Below are positions 1 to 11,917 of a stretch of DNA of 64,000 bases, piece by piece (the stretch's first letter is position 1; each line of letters starts with the position of its first letter). Made by a program: the position numbers and the translations under genes. Under the pieces are notes generated by a model that saw nothing but the letters and a program-made list of their open reading frames with translations, was not told the origin of the DNA and ran no database searches. The stretch is from Siderastrea siderea (taxonomy: Eukaryota > Cnidaria > Anthozoa > Scleractinia > Rhizangiidae), in the NCBI GenBank assembly GCA_964030785.1, contig OZ034968.1:75713927-75777926 (forward strand), read 5' to 3'.

Positions 1-249
1 GGTGCTATTGGGCAACCAGGGTTTTTCTTGGCGGGAAATCGCAGGACCATCGTCGCTTTTGAAAAAGAGGTTTCTTTAAAAGCTTAAGCTTGTTTAGCAA
101 AAACGATTGTTCAACAGTAGTAAAGTTTTAAACTTGAGAAAAAATATCTAATATCTATACATATAAATGGGAAGGATAAGTTTAAAAAATACTCAGTTGT
201 CTTTTTGGTGGAAGGCGAAAAGTCCAAGTTACGAAATTTGCCTTCGAGG

Positions 250-480
250 AGCAGAGATGGCGCAATGGTCAGGGCACTCGCCTCCCGCCAATGTGGCCCG
301 GGTTCGATTCCCGGTCCCGGTGTCTTATGTGGGCTGAGTTTGTTGTTGGTTCTCGTCCTTGCTCCGAGGATTTTTCTCCGGGTTCTCCGGTTTTCCTCCC
401 TCCACAAAAACCAACATTTCCAAATTCCATCTGGAATCAGTGGACGAAAAGCCACTCTGGGAAGGTGCCACTGCAAATTC
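250..480 (+). mobile_element. tRNA-derived SINE
   Basis: A tRNA-like head with an A-box-like stretch (ATGGCGCAATGG) and a good B box (GGTTCGATTCC near 301-311) is followed by a body containing a 'tctccgggttctccggttttcc...ccaacattt' segment and an AT-rich tail. This order is that of a tRNA-head SINE. A shortened copy of the same family lies at 33768-33860. Reading frames crossing it are spurious. Confidence 0.8.
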
Positions 481-1070
481 CAATTTATTATTTTATTTAT
501 TTATCTTTGTTGTGTTCTGTTGCGAAGCAGAAACACTTTGTAAACCGAAAAGTTGTGAACCATAACTATAACAAAAGAAAAAAATCGAAACCAGTCAATG
601 CGGAGAGCTGACATCATCGGAACTGCTTACGGAACCGAGAGCTGATCGTCTCCAGCGAACTCGGTCGGCACATCTCTTGAGTTCGCAGCATTTGGCAGCG
701 TTCCCGACACCAAATATGGCAGAACTAGTGCCTTCTGGTTTTATCGGTCCAAAACGATGGTTTTTGCGGCGGTCCGAACTCATTATTCCAGGAAAAACAC
801 CCGTGTTTATCTCTATCGATAAACTTGTAACGTGAAAAGAGATCAGTAGTAAATTTATTACTAATTTCGCATTCAAGATCGGTATGGTGTGATGGAAATC
901 GCACAGAACTGCGAAGTAGATGAACCGGATTCTATTTTCAGAGGGAAAAATAAATTTTGTCTTTTTTACGCTTTTACGACCGTATTTAACAACTTCGCGT
1001 ATGCCCTATTTAACGACTTCAATGAGAGTATTTTCAGAAATTTATGAGTACCAGCGGAAAGAAAGTGGAG
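481..1070. other. Non-coding stretch, no gene seen
   Basis: No convincing coding region, RNA gene or repeat structure is visible. The few short open frames lack conserved motifs and have no counterpart in duplicate copy B. Confidence 0.5.
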
Positions 1071-1105
1071 CTCCACTTTTAGGCTTGGCTAAATCTATAT
1101 ATTAT
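1071..1105 (+). repeat. Short dispersed repeat (TTTTAGGCTTGGCTAAATC motif)
   Basis: The stretch around TTTTAGGCTTGGCTAAATC followed by TATATAT occurs three times in the window: here, at about 10693-10733 inside the left arm of the Polinton, and inverted at about 60761-60803. The sequence right after this copy matches duplicate copy B, so the motif probably marks the end of a small transposon inserted at the edge of copy A. Confidence 0.6.
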
Positions 1106-4100
1106 TTACAAATAACGAGAATTTTAAAGCTAGTTGAATGTAGAACGTGAAGTGTGGAACTGTTAATAAGATCTATTTAAGGCAAGAAGTGTGGTGGAAA
1201 AAATCTCTAGTGCCCACAACTTTTTAGGGTCTTGTAGGATAGGTCTGATTTTCTGTCTTGCGTAATTTTGGGGTGCCTTTCGGAATGTTCAGGAAAAACA
1301 TTGCGAAAAAAAATGTAAAAGGCGAATTGGCCCAAACAAAGACCGTTATTTTGTAATCACTATAAAGATGCTTGTACTGCGTAGAAAAAAAAAAAAACAA
1401 AAAAAGAAAAAAAAAAGGAAATCTGCCGGTTACGAGGCGGACATACTATTAAGCAGCTCTGACTTATATGAGCAATGAACGCAAACCGGAAGTTAAAGCT
1501 TTCCCTGAACATAAGTAGCATCCGCAGCGGGCTAATACTCTTTTAACTCCACTTCAATATTGCTGCCATTTGCGCTTTGCATTAAATAACCGTTTAATTG
1601 GTTTTACCGGTTAATGAAAGATTTGACTAAGGAGTGTTTTATCTTTGGATTCAACTAATTGGTTGAAATCTGTGTTTGCGTTAATTCTAACTGAAATTGT
1701 GCGCAAAGTATTAACGCTAGCCCCAATAAAGTATACTTTTTCTGAAATCTACAAAAATGCAGATTTTGTGCATTGAACTTGTTTTGATAAAATAGAGCTT
1801 TAACCTCTGCATTTTCAGTTCTGAAAAATTTTCTTTCGATGCCTCTTCTTTTCACTCCAGGTCCCCACCTTTCAAAGAAGTTTGGCTCTGCTACTTGATA
1901 TTAAGTCGCACAATTCACGAGGAGAAAAAGCGGCTTAGTCAGCATTTGCCAGTGTCACTTTGTATTTTCCAGTGCTAACGAATTTTGCATTACAATTTTA
2001 AAAAACTAGCTGCCGATAATGCGGAAATCATATTGAAGGTCAACTTCTGGGAAAGACTTAAGGGCGGGTCTGGCGTAAAGTGAAAAACTGTGGCGAATAC
2101 CGAAATCTACACATGGCGACTTCTTAATGAAAAACCTAAAATCACATTGGATTTTAGTGCTACACCTCACTTATGACACGAACAAACATCACTCAAGAAC
2201 CATGATTTATTTAGAATCTTCACTAGAAAAGCTACAAAATATTCATCATCGCTTGCAATCCTTAAAGTGCGACCTTTTCTAAAAACCAGAATAGATGACC
2301 TCTAAGAGCATTTTTCATCGCATTCACTTAAGTATCTTTACTTTTAAAGTGTTATACGGAGAAAGACGATGAGTTCTCCGGGACACTCTCCTATCTCGAC
2401 TACTGCTCGTGCATTCACCTCTTAAAAAATTGAAAAAATGAAAATGGTTCTAATTTTGTTACAGTCAGTAAACCAGACAATAACGCCATCTAAAGCTCAA
2501 AGAAATTAGATGGATATATTATATCAGAAAATCTAGAATACAGTTTTTTTTGGCCTTGGACTGTACCTTTTGAAATCAAAATTGCGCATAGAAGAAAACC
2601 TTTGATTTCCTAAGGGACAGCCCCTATTTCTGCAAATTACGAACGTTTTGACTGATTTGTGCTTCATTTTAGCAGTTTTCAAATATCAATATCTTAAGTT
2701 GCAGCCACCTGGGAAGCTCAATGTACTTTAAGAATGTTTTCTATCATAAAAGATCTTTGAACTGAAAAGAGGTGTTAAAATTTATTTTTCTTGAAATGCT
2801 GCAGAAAAACGCAGGAATGACCAAAATCAGCCCGTAAAAAATGAATCATGATTTACTTGAAAACGATCTTACAGATTTTTCTCGTTGCTTAGGTTGAGTT
2901 GTTCAAATCCTCCAAATTTCGCCATTAAGTGTCTGACTAGATTTCGAGATAGTCGACATTATTCAAAACAAGGCGCTGCCCATTACCGTTGCCATGGTGA
3001 CAGGTGTTGCTTGGAAACCAATGAAAAACAAACTTTAATGATATGTTGAAAAGATGGTGTAGTATCAAGGAAATTGAAGTTTTTCTTCTATGCAAGCGGC
3101 CAAAAAAAAACGTTGCGAGCCTCCTTAAATCTAAATCACAATGTTACTTGCCACAGTGACAACGTTTGCTCGAAAAGCCATCTTAGGATTCAATAATGAT
3201 GTTATGTACTGCACCTTGATTTGCTTTACTCTTGACTCTTGTTTGATTCTGCCCAGGCCTTCTCAACTTCATCCCATGCTTCATCAGAGATATCTATTGA
3301 GGGAATTAACATCAATGACTGATATTGAAAAAGCAATCATGTTGGCGTATTATATTTACCACTGTCAAGTTATGCACAAAACGAGTTGAATGTAGCCTTT
3401 GATAAAAGAAATCTCGTGTCACTGGGGCTTAAATGTTGTAATAGAATGAATGAGGCATGGGCAACCAGAGTTTGGAACATTTTTTACCGTTACAATCAGC
3501 AGAAGGAGGCTGGGCTGGTTTAGAAAGAAGCATTACACTTGAACTATAAAATGTGGAGACTTGGTCAATGTGAGTGATTCCTAGTACAATGGTGCCTTCT
3601 GTGCATTTAAAGGCTTACAGAAATCAGTAACTAATTCCCTTTGATCTGGCAGTTGCAGCTTGTAAATTCAAATTTCCCTCACCATGATGATCAGAAATGT
3701 GGTGCCATGTACAAAATTCAGTCCAATGATTCTAAAAGCCTACAAGACTGCATGCACTTTAAAAACCAGGTTTAACCGACTACGTCAACACCAGAAGAAC
3801 CTCAGCAAAAGAGATCGGTGAACATTTGAAGGGGACCTGCTGTTGTTCCCCTCACCTTTGACCTGTGCTCAGCTTTTTCTTGTTAAGGATTAAAGACAAT
3901 AATGTCCATATCAGGAACCATTAGATCGGAGAACGTGTACGACTTTCGGTGCGATAACGACTTTTCAAACCTACTGTGTATGCTTCAGATTACCACGTGT
4001 CACATCAATCTCGTATCCTTACTAGACCACATTCTCTACTAGTCAATAACAGGATGAAGCGAGTGCTTGGAAACTAAATTCTAAATTCGTACTCTAACTT

Positions 4101-4169
4101 TCAATTTTCGTTTTTTTAGTCCCGGGAATCTTACGTCTGGAAATTTTCGGTATGATAAGAAATTCTTAC

Positions 4170-4353
4170 CATAAATAAACTTAATCGCAATTGCATATCC
4201 TTGAAGCTTTTCATCTGGAAAAGATGACAGGTCAACTATGTCCTCACTTGGAAGGGCAGGCACAAAAATAGTTTGAAGAAAATCACGGTCTGCGTCAGTG
4301 AGAGGATTATTAACCGTCAAACGCTTTTGGCCTTTGGTCAATGCTTCTTTAAA
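4170..4353 (-). CDS. Exon-like block 6 of unidentified host gene, copy A
   Basis: On the minus strand this is an open 184-nt block between a pyrimidine-rich acceptor ending CATAG and a donor G|GTAAGAA. The copy B counterpart at 47670-47853 has the same length, the same splice signals and a closely similar peptide (for example TIFVPALPSEDIVDL), which supports selection on the protein at some time. I do not recognise the family. It would lie downstream of blocks 1-5 of the same minus-strand gene. Confidence 0.5.
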
Positions 4354-4760
4354 CTATGAAAAAATGATCAAAAAATAACTGTTACAGCATTTATATTTCA
4401 GAAATTCAGTGGTTCACTTAGAGGCCATAATAGCTATAAACAGGTTTTGTTTTCTTTAAAGTGCGCTTGGGTGGACAGCAATTACAGAATGTGGTAATTT
4501 TGTTTAAGGCTACAATATGATTACCACAATAGTATAGTAGTAATAATAGTAAATAGTTTATTATTGCCTGCCATAGAAGAGGTTGGGGTATGTATAAGTC
4601 AACGAACCATTAGTGCTTATGCTATGTACTACTCTAAACTTGATCAAATAGTGAATGTTTTTATAAATGTGTTGTCGGAGTGGTCGCTTACGAGAACTTA
4701 AAAACAAAGGAAAAGAACAGTCGGTAATTCACAAAAGTGTTTGCGGTCCCCTACGGGAGC

Positions 4761-5789
4761 GGTCGCCTACGCCTATTTCCCTTTAGTAAACGGTCGTTGC
4801 CATTTTTGACGGTCGATGCCATCATTGGTGACCAAGCCTTTTGTCATGGTAGATGTAATATATGCTCTGGATTAAGTCACAATAAGGTAACAAATACATT
4901 TTTAAATAGTTTTAGGAAGAACAAAGTTTAAAGTTGATTTCCAGTCCGTACTGCACAGGCTCCGCCCCGAATTGTTTGTGGAGCCTCACATAATGGAATG
5001 TAAGGAAAAAACACAGATAATTTATAAAATAGAGTGCATGTTTGGAGCTGTACAAAAATTTTTCCACATGGGAAAAATAAAGTAGACTTAAGTACCTCGT
5101 CATTTACGGAAGAATCTTCCTGCCACACACACCGTGGGTTCATGCACAAGCTTGCGGTTCCTCGTGCTCGATGGCAACTGCTGGGCACGACGACACGGGC
5201 AGGCATTTCTTCGTGTTTCCCGTAAACAAAACCTAGTACATGTACACACCGAGATGTTATCTTGTCCTGGCCGCACGGCCACCTCAATGTCTCTTTCTTC
5301 AATTTCATCGAGAGTAAAGCTCACATCCATGATGATGGGAGACAAAAATTGTAATTTGACTTTATGTAAGACGTCACGAATTGGTACATAAAGTCATAAA
5401 GTCGTACGCGACATAAGTACTTTTTCAAAACAAAAAACCAAAACAAACCGGTGAGCCTGCGCAGTACGGACTGGACATCAACTTCAAGCCCAAGCTAGTT
5501 GAATTTACGTTAAAAGTTCTGGAAAGGGCTAGGGTCACCATTTATAGATGTATCAGTTATGAAAGACAGTTAATTATAATATATACTGTTATTTTTCGGA
5601 ATTGTGGCGGATTGACGTGGTAGTGTAGTGGTAAGGGAGAGAGATTAGCATACGAAAGGACCGGCTTCAAATCTGGGTTGTTAACGTCTTTCTTTTTAGT
5701 AGAAAAACTTTCAATAATAGTTCAAAAATTTTCTAAGTGTCTTAAAAATGGCAACGACCGTTTACGAAAGGGAAATTTGCGTCGCCTAC
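4761..5789. mobile_element. Inverted-repeat element with internal tRNA-like segment
   Basis: About 45 bases at 4761-4808, including AGTAAACGGTCGTTGCCATT, recur inverted at 5743-5789. Between them lies a Cys-rich open frame on the minus strand (5100-5345), which may be a remnant of a transposon protein, and a degenerate tRNA-like head at about 5611-5690 with A- and B-box-like stretches. I see no counterpart in copy B, consistent with insertion after the duplication. Exact ends and target duplication were not resolved. Confidence 0.5.
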
Positions 5790-5899
5790 AAGAGCTTTCA
5801 ATTACAGAGTTTAAGTGGCAATTTACACTGGGTTTTATAATGCTGGTCTGGTCATAACTGGAGCTGGACGCTTACGAGAGTGGTCGTATTGAGAGATTT

Positions 5900-7469
5900 G
5901 ACTTATCCATCTATAATGATCTTAGCAAATGGCGAGACATAACAGGTTATACTACATTAAAAAAAGTAGTCTAACACGTTCGATTCTGTTGACTGAAACA
6001 AATGTTGTCGTTGTTATAGTTATTTCTGTTATGAATATTGTCGTTGATATATTACATTGTTGTTGTGTCGATTTTTTTCTTACTTTTATTGTTTTCACGT
6101 GTATCAAGATTTTTCATCCGTCAAAATTTAGCTACAACCACAAGAGGATGAAGGGAGAGAGTGATAACCTCATAATACATGGGCCTCTTCTGATGAAAGT
6201 TATTTGAAATCTATTTTTTTGTTCTGTGTCATACTGCATGGTTATATTAAGGACGACACCCCATTGGTCAGTTAAAATGACGTATGTAATTTTAGATTGT
6301 TGACATGGGAACAACAGTATGTGGTCCTTGGTCCACGACTTTTTCGAATCGATCTAATATTTGCTCTTTAAATAAAATGCGACAAAAAAACGAATGCATC
6401 CGATGATTTATTGATTAGTCTTCTTCCATATGACGAAGTTTCGGCTTTCCTGCTGTTGGTGAAGGCGCGGAATTCAACTTTGTTGACAGGTAGGCCAATT
6501 TGTCTTTCTGGAAGCGTCAACTTTTGTGGCTCCGTAAATTACATGGTCATGTTTACTTAGCTTGTGCATAGACAAAAAGCAACGGGAGGACGTGTTTTTA
6601 AAAAAAAAAAAAAAAAAAAAAACATGTTGACAGATAAACTAATTTCTGCGGTTGTGAACGAATTTGCTGCAGAGTTTAAAACTTTTGTTTTAAAGACTCT
6701 TGAAAAATATTATGAATTTTCGCATATGGGTCCTTGGTCCGCGACCTATGACTCTGGAGAACTTACATCTCGCAAAGCGGATAAAGAAAACCTTTGGTAA
6801 ATGGTTCTTGCTGAATATTTTCAAAATCTTCTTTATACATGTTTGTGAACGGGGTTAACTTCTCTTGTATACCTAGAATAAATATAAGCTTGTAGTGTTG
6901 AAATTATTTTCAACTGCGCTTGGGGCTTGTGTGGGAGACTGTTGTCTGAAAAGTAAAACATATTATTTCAGTTATACTCACAACGACTTTCCAACAAGAC
7001 TGCAGCTTAGATATATCAAGGATAAGCAAGAATAAATGAAATATTGTTAAAATTTTCATTCTCCTACGGAAATTATCGGGATTCACAGGTACTTTTCGTG
7101 CTGTTTGCATGATTCGCGGACCAAGGACCACATTCGCGGACCAAGGGGCCGGCGAGCACGGTTACCTTTTTTCGAATTACAGGAAAAATATTTGAGTTTG
7201 GAACTTGCCGCTTTAAAATTAACGCGAGAAACATAAAAGCTATCTTCAGGGAAAACTTCAGCGCTGAACAGATAAAAATAACCTTCGCAGCATGGGTGCG
7301 AACTAAAAATACATCTCAAATAATTATCATGGGGCACTGGGATTCACTCTCTCACTTCATCCTCTTTTGACAACCATGATTCATTGACCATTGAGCAACA
7401 AAAACTCAACACCGTGTAAACTAGCGCGTGTTAAATTAGATCGTGTATGTTCGTCGTGCTCTCTCTTAC
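5900..7469. other. Non-coding host DNA with copy-A-specific insertion
   Basis: About 5920-6140 matches copy B (48195-48425). About 6140-7370 has no copy B counterpart and contains repeated, partly inverted short motifs (GTCCTTGGTCC at 6323 and 6729, reverse complement twice near 7117-7138), suggesting an inserted non-autonomous element. No gene is visible. Confidence 0.45.
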
Positions 7470-7582
7470 CCAATGTAAATACTTGTTGACCCGCGCTTTA
7501 CGCTCTTCTCTGTTCTTGGTGGGTATGAGAACTGAGTTGTAAATTTGTTCCACCTTCTTTCTATCCTCGTCCGTGAAGGAAT
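7470..7582 (-). CDS. Exon-like block 5 of unidentified host gene, copy A
   Basis: A 113-nt open minus-strand block with acceptor ...ATATTAG and donor GG|GTAAGAG. Copy B has an equal-length counterpart at 48645-48757 with a similar basic, helix-forming peptide (it shares VLIPTKNRE). The conserved length and splice sites support an exon; the family is not recognised. Confidence 0.5.
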
Positions 7583-8307
7583 CTAATATGAAGAGGAAAA
7601 GGCTCAGCAGCTAAGACCATAAATCTTTAAAATAGGTTGATTTTGCGCAGCTGGTACTGAGGTTTACCGTAGTGTTGTTTTAGCCAGGCGGTAGTTCCGT
7701 TTCCAATAGCCCTGTGGTATGCGGTTTTTTAACGCTCTCGACGACGATATTTGGCAGAAGAAGTATTCTTCATAGTAGTGCGGTTGGGGTCTTTTTAAGC
7801 AGCTTCAGTAGGATGATTTCAAGTTTACTACGTTTCCGGTATTCCGTTGATTTTTGACTGGGGTTTGCCGAATTTTTTTTTTTTTGCACGGTATTTTGCT
7901 TAAGAATGTAAACTACAGATGTGTCTCTGAGGTCAGTAAACACAAAGGGGCTGGTCGCAGGCCTAGTTGCTGCAAAAAGTCGCACACACGGCCACACGGA
8001 AGAACAGGTTGCGGGCATTAGTCGCAGGCACAAGTCCCTGTAGCTTTAACACGAGCTGTCCGGTCGCGAGGAGAAACCGGTTTGGTTTTTGCGTGGTCGA
8101 CTGTTGTTTTATTTGCTCACAGGGACTTGTAATACCAACATTGCACACGAGGGAGCAAGCACAACAAGTCCCCGCGCGACTAGTGGCGCGAATTCAAGCC
8201 AGTCTGAAATCTTAAGAGAAATTGCGAGGAAGACATTTCAGTCCCAAGACTACATTTTTAAAAGAATTTGGGTGGTTTACACGGAGGGGTGAAACAATCA
8301 AGCTTGA

Positions 8308-8352
<45 letters not shown>

Positions 8353-8632
8353 TTCTATAGCGCTAGTTCCCTATAGCCCATAAGCGCTTTACAATAAAAT
8401 TACCTAAAAATACAGTCCCAAAAGTACAAAATCTGAGCACAGTTATGATTTAAGAAAAGCTATACGGGGCTTAAAGACGTCGTACTTCCATTAGGCATCT
8501 CTTATATATTTAAGGTTTGCGAAGATCGTCAAATTCTTCTATGTATTTTTGGAGCCGTTCTGAAAATGTAGCGAAGATAAAGAGAAACTTTTCGAAAGTC
8601 AATTGAAGAATTTTAACGAGTTTGGAACCGAA
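7583..8632. other. Intron-like host DNA shared with copy B, with an AAT microsatellite
   Basis: Most of 7640-8300 matches 48860-49530 in copy B but without conserved reading frames. Bases 8308-8352 are a pure AAT microsatellite absent from copy B. No gene is visible. Confidence 0.6.
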
Positions 8633-8989
8633 TCAGAAGATTTTAGACTGAGTGCTTCCGTAACAGTCAGAGTAATCCATAGTCTCTCCAAATATAGCCG
8701 TACCTGCCAAATCATTTTCCTTGCCGCCTATCACGGTGTTTTCGTACTCTTTTTCTTTATTATCTTCTTCCTTTGTGTCTCTATGGACTTCATCACCCAC
8801 AAACACACCTTCGGCAAGTCTCAGTCCGTTGGCCTTCGGGTCGTAAACCACTTTGTGACATTTAAGGAGCAATGGACCACGCTTGCTCCTCGTCACCGTC
8901 TTTGGATAAAACACCCTCTCTTTAATATGTGCAATCAATCGGGCAAGTGGTTCTGGCAGAGGAAAATTGACTCCTGCTCTGGCCTCAAA
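8633..8989 (-). CDS. Exon-like block 4 of unidentified host gene, copy A
   Basis: The minus-strand frame starts after an acceptor-like T-rich tract ending GGAAG at 8990. It encodes a segment with KRGPLLLKCHKVVYD and an acidic patch, matched in copy B (down from 50217) by RGPLLLQCHKVVYD and the same order of residues. In copy A a net 4-nt insertion relative to copy B brings a stop near 8633, where copy B stays open to 49627. This may be a pseudogene break or lie past the real splice donor, which I cannot place. Confidence 0.45.
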   Translation of the reverse strand, partial: FEARAGVNFPLPEPLARLIAHIKERVFYPKTVTRSKRGPLLLKCHKVVYDPKANGLRLAEGVFVGDEVHRDTKEEDNKEKEYENTVIGGKENDLAGTAIFGETMDYSDCYGSTQSKIF

Positions 8990-9199
8990 CTTCCAAAAAA
9001 AAAAACAACAACAACAACAACAAGAAAATAAATGAAAAGTAGCTAATACAATACTACATCCCAGAGTCAGGGTTTTTTTTTGGGGGGGGGGGATGATGGA
9101 GAGGGGCGAAATCGCGCAGACTGTCACCTGATACTTAGCCGACGAGGCCGTAGACCGAGTTTTGTAAATTAGGGGATTTTCTGCAAGATTGAAACTCAC

Positions 9200-9330
9200 T
9201 GATTTTTTTCTCGAGGTAAAGGACGAAGGAAATTTTGTCGTCGACGTTTACCTTTAGCTCCAGTGGGCGTATGGCAAGCCACGTGACTTCAAACAGAATT
9301 TTTAGTGGCGTCCAACGCAAGAGCAACGCC
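9200..9330 (-). other. Conserved open segment, inverted in copy B
   Basis: The minus-strand peptide here (LEVTWLAIRPLELKVNVDD-like) is clearly related to a plus-strand peptide at 51835-51972. The surrounding DNA, including the Polinton target site, is in opposite orientation in the two copies. It may be another exon or a repeat with coding-like sequence; its role is unknown. Confidence 0.4.
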
Positions 9331-9391
9331 TTTGTCTTTTATTCAGTGAATTGTTTCTATATTTCTCAGCAAGAATGTGTGTAGACTGCCG

Positions 9392-9397
9392 GCGGTA
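9392..9397. other. Left 6-bp target-site duplication (GCGGTA)
   Basis: GCGGTA directly precedes the first base of the left inverted repeat. The identical hexamer directly follows the last base of the right one. A single related hexamer (GCCGCA on the matching strand) is at the paralogous empty site in copy B. A 6-bp duplication is the signature of Polinton integrase. Confidence 0.95.
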
Positions 9398-9985
9398 AGT
9401 AGTAATGGAGGTCTGTTTGGCACACTTTGCCTCGTTTTGATGTAAGGATGACGTCATAACCGGAACCGGAAGTCACGTGTTTTTAAGAGGGGGAAACCGC
9501 TGACCAGTAAGGAAAAAAGGGATCGCGGGCTCATGCAACCGGAAGTCACGTGTTTTGGAATGGGAAACCGCTGACGAGTCGGAAAAAGGGATTGCGGGCT
9601 CATGCAACCGGAAGTCACGTGATTTGGAAAGGGAAACCGCTGACGAGTCGGAAAAAGGGATTGCGGGCTCATGCAACCGGAAGTCACGTGATTTGGAAAG
9701 GGAAACCGCTGCCCAGGTGGAAAAATCGATCGTGGGCTCAAGGGGAAGTAAAACCGCTGAGAAAGCGTGGGCTCAAAGTCCAAAGTCCAATGTTGGGAAC
9801 GGGGGTAACCCAGATATGGATTTGATATGGGTTGGATATGGCACATCAAGCAAAATGGGAAAGAAAATATTTTAATGTGGCTTGCAGAGGATGAGAGTTC
9901 CATGTCACAAGGGGGAAGCATGGCGAAACAACATAAAAAAAATAATAAATACTTTATTGTCAAACTTTTTCACAACAAGTGAGAA
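9398..9985 (+). repeat. Left terminal inverted repeat with subterminal tandem units
   Basis: The outer 71 bases are identical to the right end. They are followed by four tandem units starting at 9469, 9542, 9611 and 9680 (periods 73, 69 and 69), each with GAAGTCACGTG, a GGGAAACCGCTGACC-like core and GCGGGCTCATGCAACCG. Homology to the right end resumes at about 9935-9985 (TTTATTGTCAAACTTTTTCA and CACAACAAGTGAGAAAA) after about 130 extra bases. The right end has three units, so the two repeats differ in copy number. Confidence 0.9.
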
Positions 9986-11760
9986 AACAAAAATGAGTCC
10001 AAAGTCTAAACTGGATATGGTGGCTTGCGACGATGTCTGGAGGCATGATTCCATGAAGAGAGGCACCTGGTAGAGGACGAGGGCACAATGACGAACTATG
10101 CAAGCCAGGCAGCGGCACGGAGTCCAAAGTTCAATGTCCTGGGAAGGAACACGCGCCCTGGGAAAGAGTATAAGTTGATCAGAAAAGTAATAATTTGCGA
10201 ACAAATAATTCTGACCTAAAGCATGACCTTTGTATTTTAAAACGAATGAAGCGTATCCGTTTGCCAAACAGAATTAGAAGAACATAGCTTTCCAATTGAC
10301 AGTTGTAAAACAGAATTAAATTTATTCACAGTAAACAGATTGAATTTACGACAAAATGTGTCAAATGTGTGCAACACTGTGCAATAATCTGTAAACAAAA
10401 CCAAAAGAGAATTTCTAGTAGTTTCGAAGCGAACACGCGTCTCCAATTACAAAATACAAAGCGACAAATAAAATAACAGCAATCAAAACAAACGAAAAAA
10501 TGCCGATAAACGATTAAATGAATTTGCCTAGCGAACTTAAAGTGAAAGCACAAATAGATAAACTAGATTTGCTTGAATCACGAAACAGAATTATAACTCT
10601 AAGTTTATACTAAAATGATACGCTTAATAAAACTATACAGTAATTAACGAGGTCAAGTACCTAATTTATAGGCGACCGATGGTAACCGGTAGATATAGAG
10701 TTCCGCTTTTAGGCTTGGCTAAATCTATATATTTTTTTTTTTAGCTGACAGTCAGAAAAAAAAGGATGCTTACTTTGCGTGGAGGTTTGCTTGTTGTTTT
10801 CAACAAGCCGCTCGCTTTCTTCTCGGCGAAAATACGAGTTGTCATCTCGTTTGTCTCACCGCGTTACAGTCAGCACATCGTTGGACTGTGGAAAAAAGAA
10901 ATACAGAGAGTGAGTAAAAATAAATCAAATAGTCTTTCGGGTAGAAAAGGATTTTTTCACAACAACGCGGGGAATGGGAAAACATTGCGAGCTAAACAGA
11001 ACCGCTTCGGTTTTCAATTTTTTTCGAGGCGACAAAAAATTAGTTTCATTTCGAAAAACAAAACTAGTAAACGAGTATTATAAGACACACTGTTTTTTAA
11101 TCGAAAAGTTCGTCGTTGTGGGAAAAACAGGCTAAACACTTCAATATTTTTAGCCGGCAGCAAAACACAACACTTACCTCGTGTTAAGCTTTCGCTGTTT
11201 TCAAAACATCCATTCGGCGGCTTCTACAGATAAAAATCTCCCACATTTTTCGCTGAAATCTTAGCTGTCATCGTTTTGTTTGTAAAGCCGAGGGTTGCTG
11301 GGGTAAAGCGATGAATAAATCTGTGAAAAAACTGTCGTAAGTCTCCCTGACCTTCCTCCATCTTGAAAAAAAGAAAGTTCGGGGGTAATTTTGCTGCTTA
11401 TATAGCTAAACAGTGTGACGTCATTTGGTTGTGATTGGTCAGTCCCAGTCAGGCCATGGTCAAGGTCCAAGGCCATGGTCAAAGTATCAGCCGATCAGAA
11501 GCAGAGTTTCACAACAACGCGGGGAATGGGAAAACATTGCGAGCTAAACAGAACCGCTTCGGTTTTCAAATTTTTTTTGAGGCGACAAAAAAAAATAGTT
11601 TCATCTCAACTCTCCAGAAAAAGTCAACGGACATGACGTGGTTGTTTTTTTATAGAGAAAGCGAATCATTAATTAAATCCTGGAGCACGTGGGCTCAGAG
11701 GAAAGAAAAGAGAGGACATTTCGTGACGCTTACATGACGTATCAGAATAGGCCTCTGGCT
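9986..11760. other. Non-coding left arm with nested repeats
   Basis: No convincing gene is present. The arm contains the host dispersed repeat at about 10693-10733, an 80-90 bp direct repeat (about 10957-11040 and 11508-11590; both contain AACGCGGGGAATGGGAAAAC), and at about 11605-11637 a copy of the last 33 or so bases of the next gene (it matches 12940-12972). A minus-strand TATATAAG near 11397-11404 precedes a 43-codon frame starting at 11360, perhaps a stray promoter. The composition suggests later insertions and internal rearrangement of the left end. Confidence 0.6.
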
Positions 11761-11763
11761 AGG

Positions 11764-11860
11764 GTGGGAAACCGCTGACCAGTGGGAAAAAAAAGGATCG
11801 CGGGCTCAGGATGGAGCAAAACTGCTGAGGAACGCGGGCTCAAAGTCCACAGTCCAATTT
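11764..11860 (+). repeat. Internal copy of the terminal-repeat unit
   Basis: GGGAAACCGCTGACCAGT, GGATCGCGGGCTCA and GGGCTCAAAGTCCA occur here in the same order as in the terminal repeat units, about 2.3 kb in from the left tip. This suggests that the original terminal repeat once ended here, or that it was duplicated when DNA was gained at the left end. Confidence 0.75.
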
Positions 11861-11876
11861 GAGCATCGGGGGCAGG

Positions 11877-11883
11877 TATAAAA
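11877..11883 (+). promoter_or_regulatory. TATA box for the first capsid-associated gene
   Basis: TATAAAA, in the context GGTATAAAAAGG, lies about 35 bases upstream of the ATG at 11918. The same context appears before 14098 and 18839. Confidence 0.65.
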
Positions 11884-11917
11884 AGGTAACCAGAGGGGTT
11901 AGGTGGTGATTGTGACC

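Larger units (their letters stand above)
1106..9397. repeat. Segmental duplication, copy A, left part
   Basis: This stretch is colinear with about 45121-51690, with insertions specific to each copy. Anchors visible by eye include ACGAGAATTTTAAAGCTAG (1117 against 45128), the exon-like blocks at 4170-4353, 7470-7582 and 8633-8989, and the long shared non-coding part 7760-8300 against 49000-49530. Divergence is substantial (point changes and many indels), so the duplication is old. Copy A alone received the Polinton. Outside the exon blocks I see no host genes; 1106-4169 is AT-rich and non-coding. Confidence 0.8.

Noticed and set aside
205..611. Overlapping plus-strand frames at the window start
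   Set aside because: They run through a SINE; the similarity is to the repeat, not to a protein.
8603..9031. Plus-strand 142-residue frame
   Set aside because: The copy B comparison shows conservation of the minus-strand frame (exon-like block 4), not this one.
10766..11083. Frame of 105 residues in the Polinton left arm
   Set aside because: It overlaps the host dispersed repeat and the direct repeat, shows no family resemblance and is flanked by no promoter.
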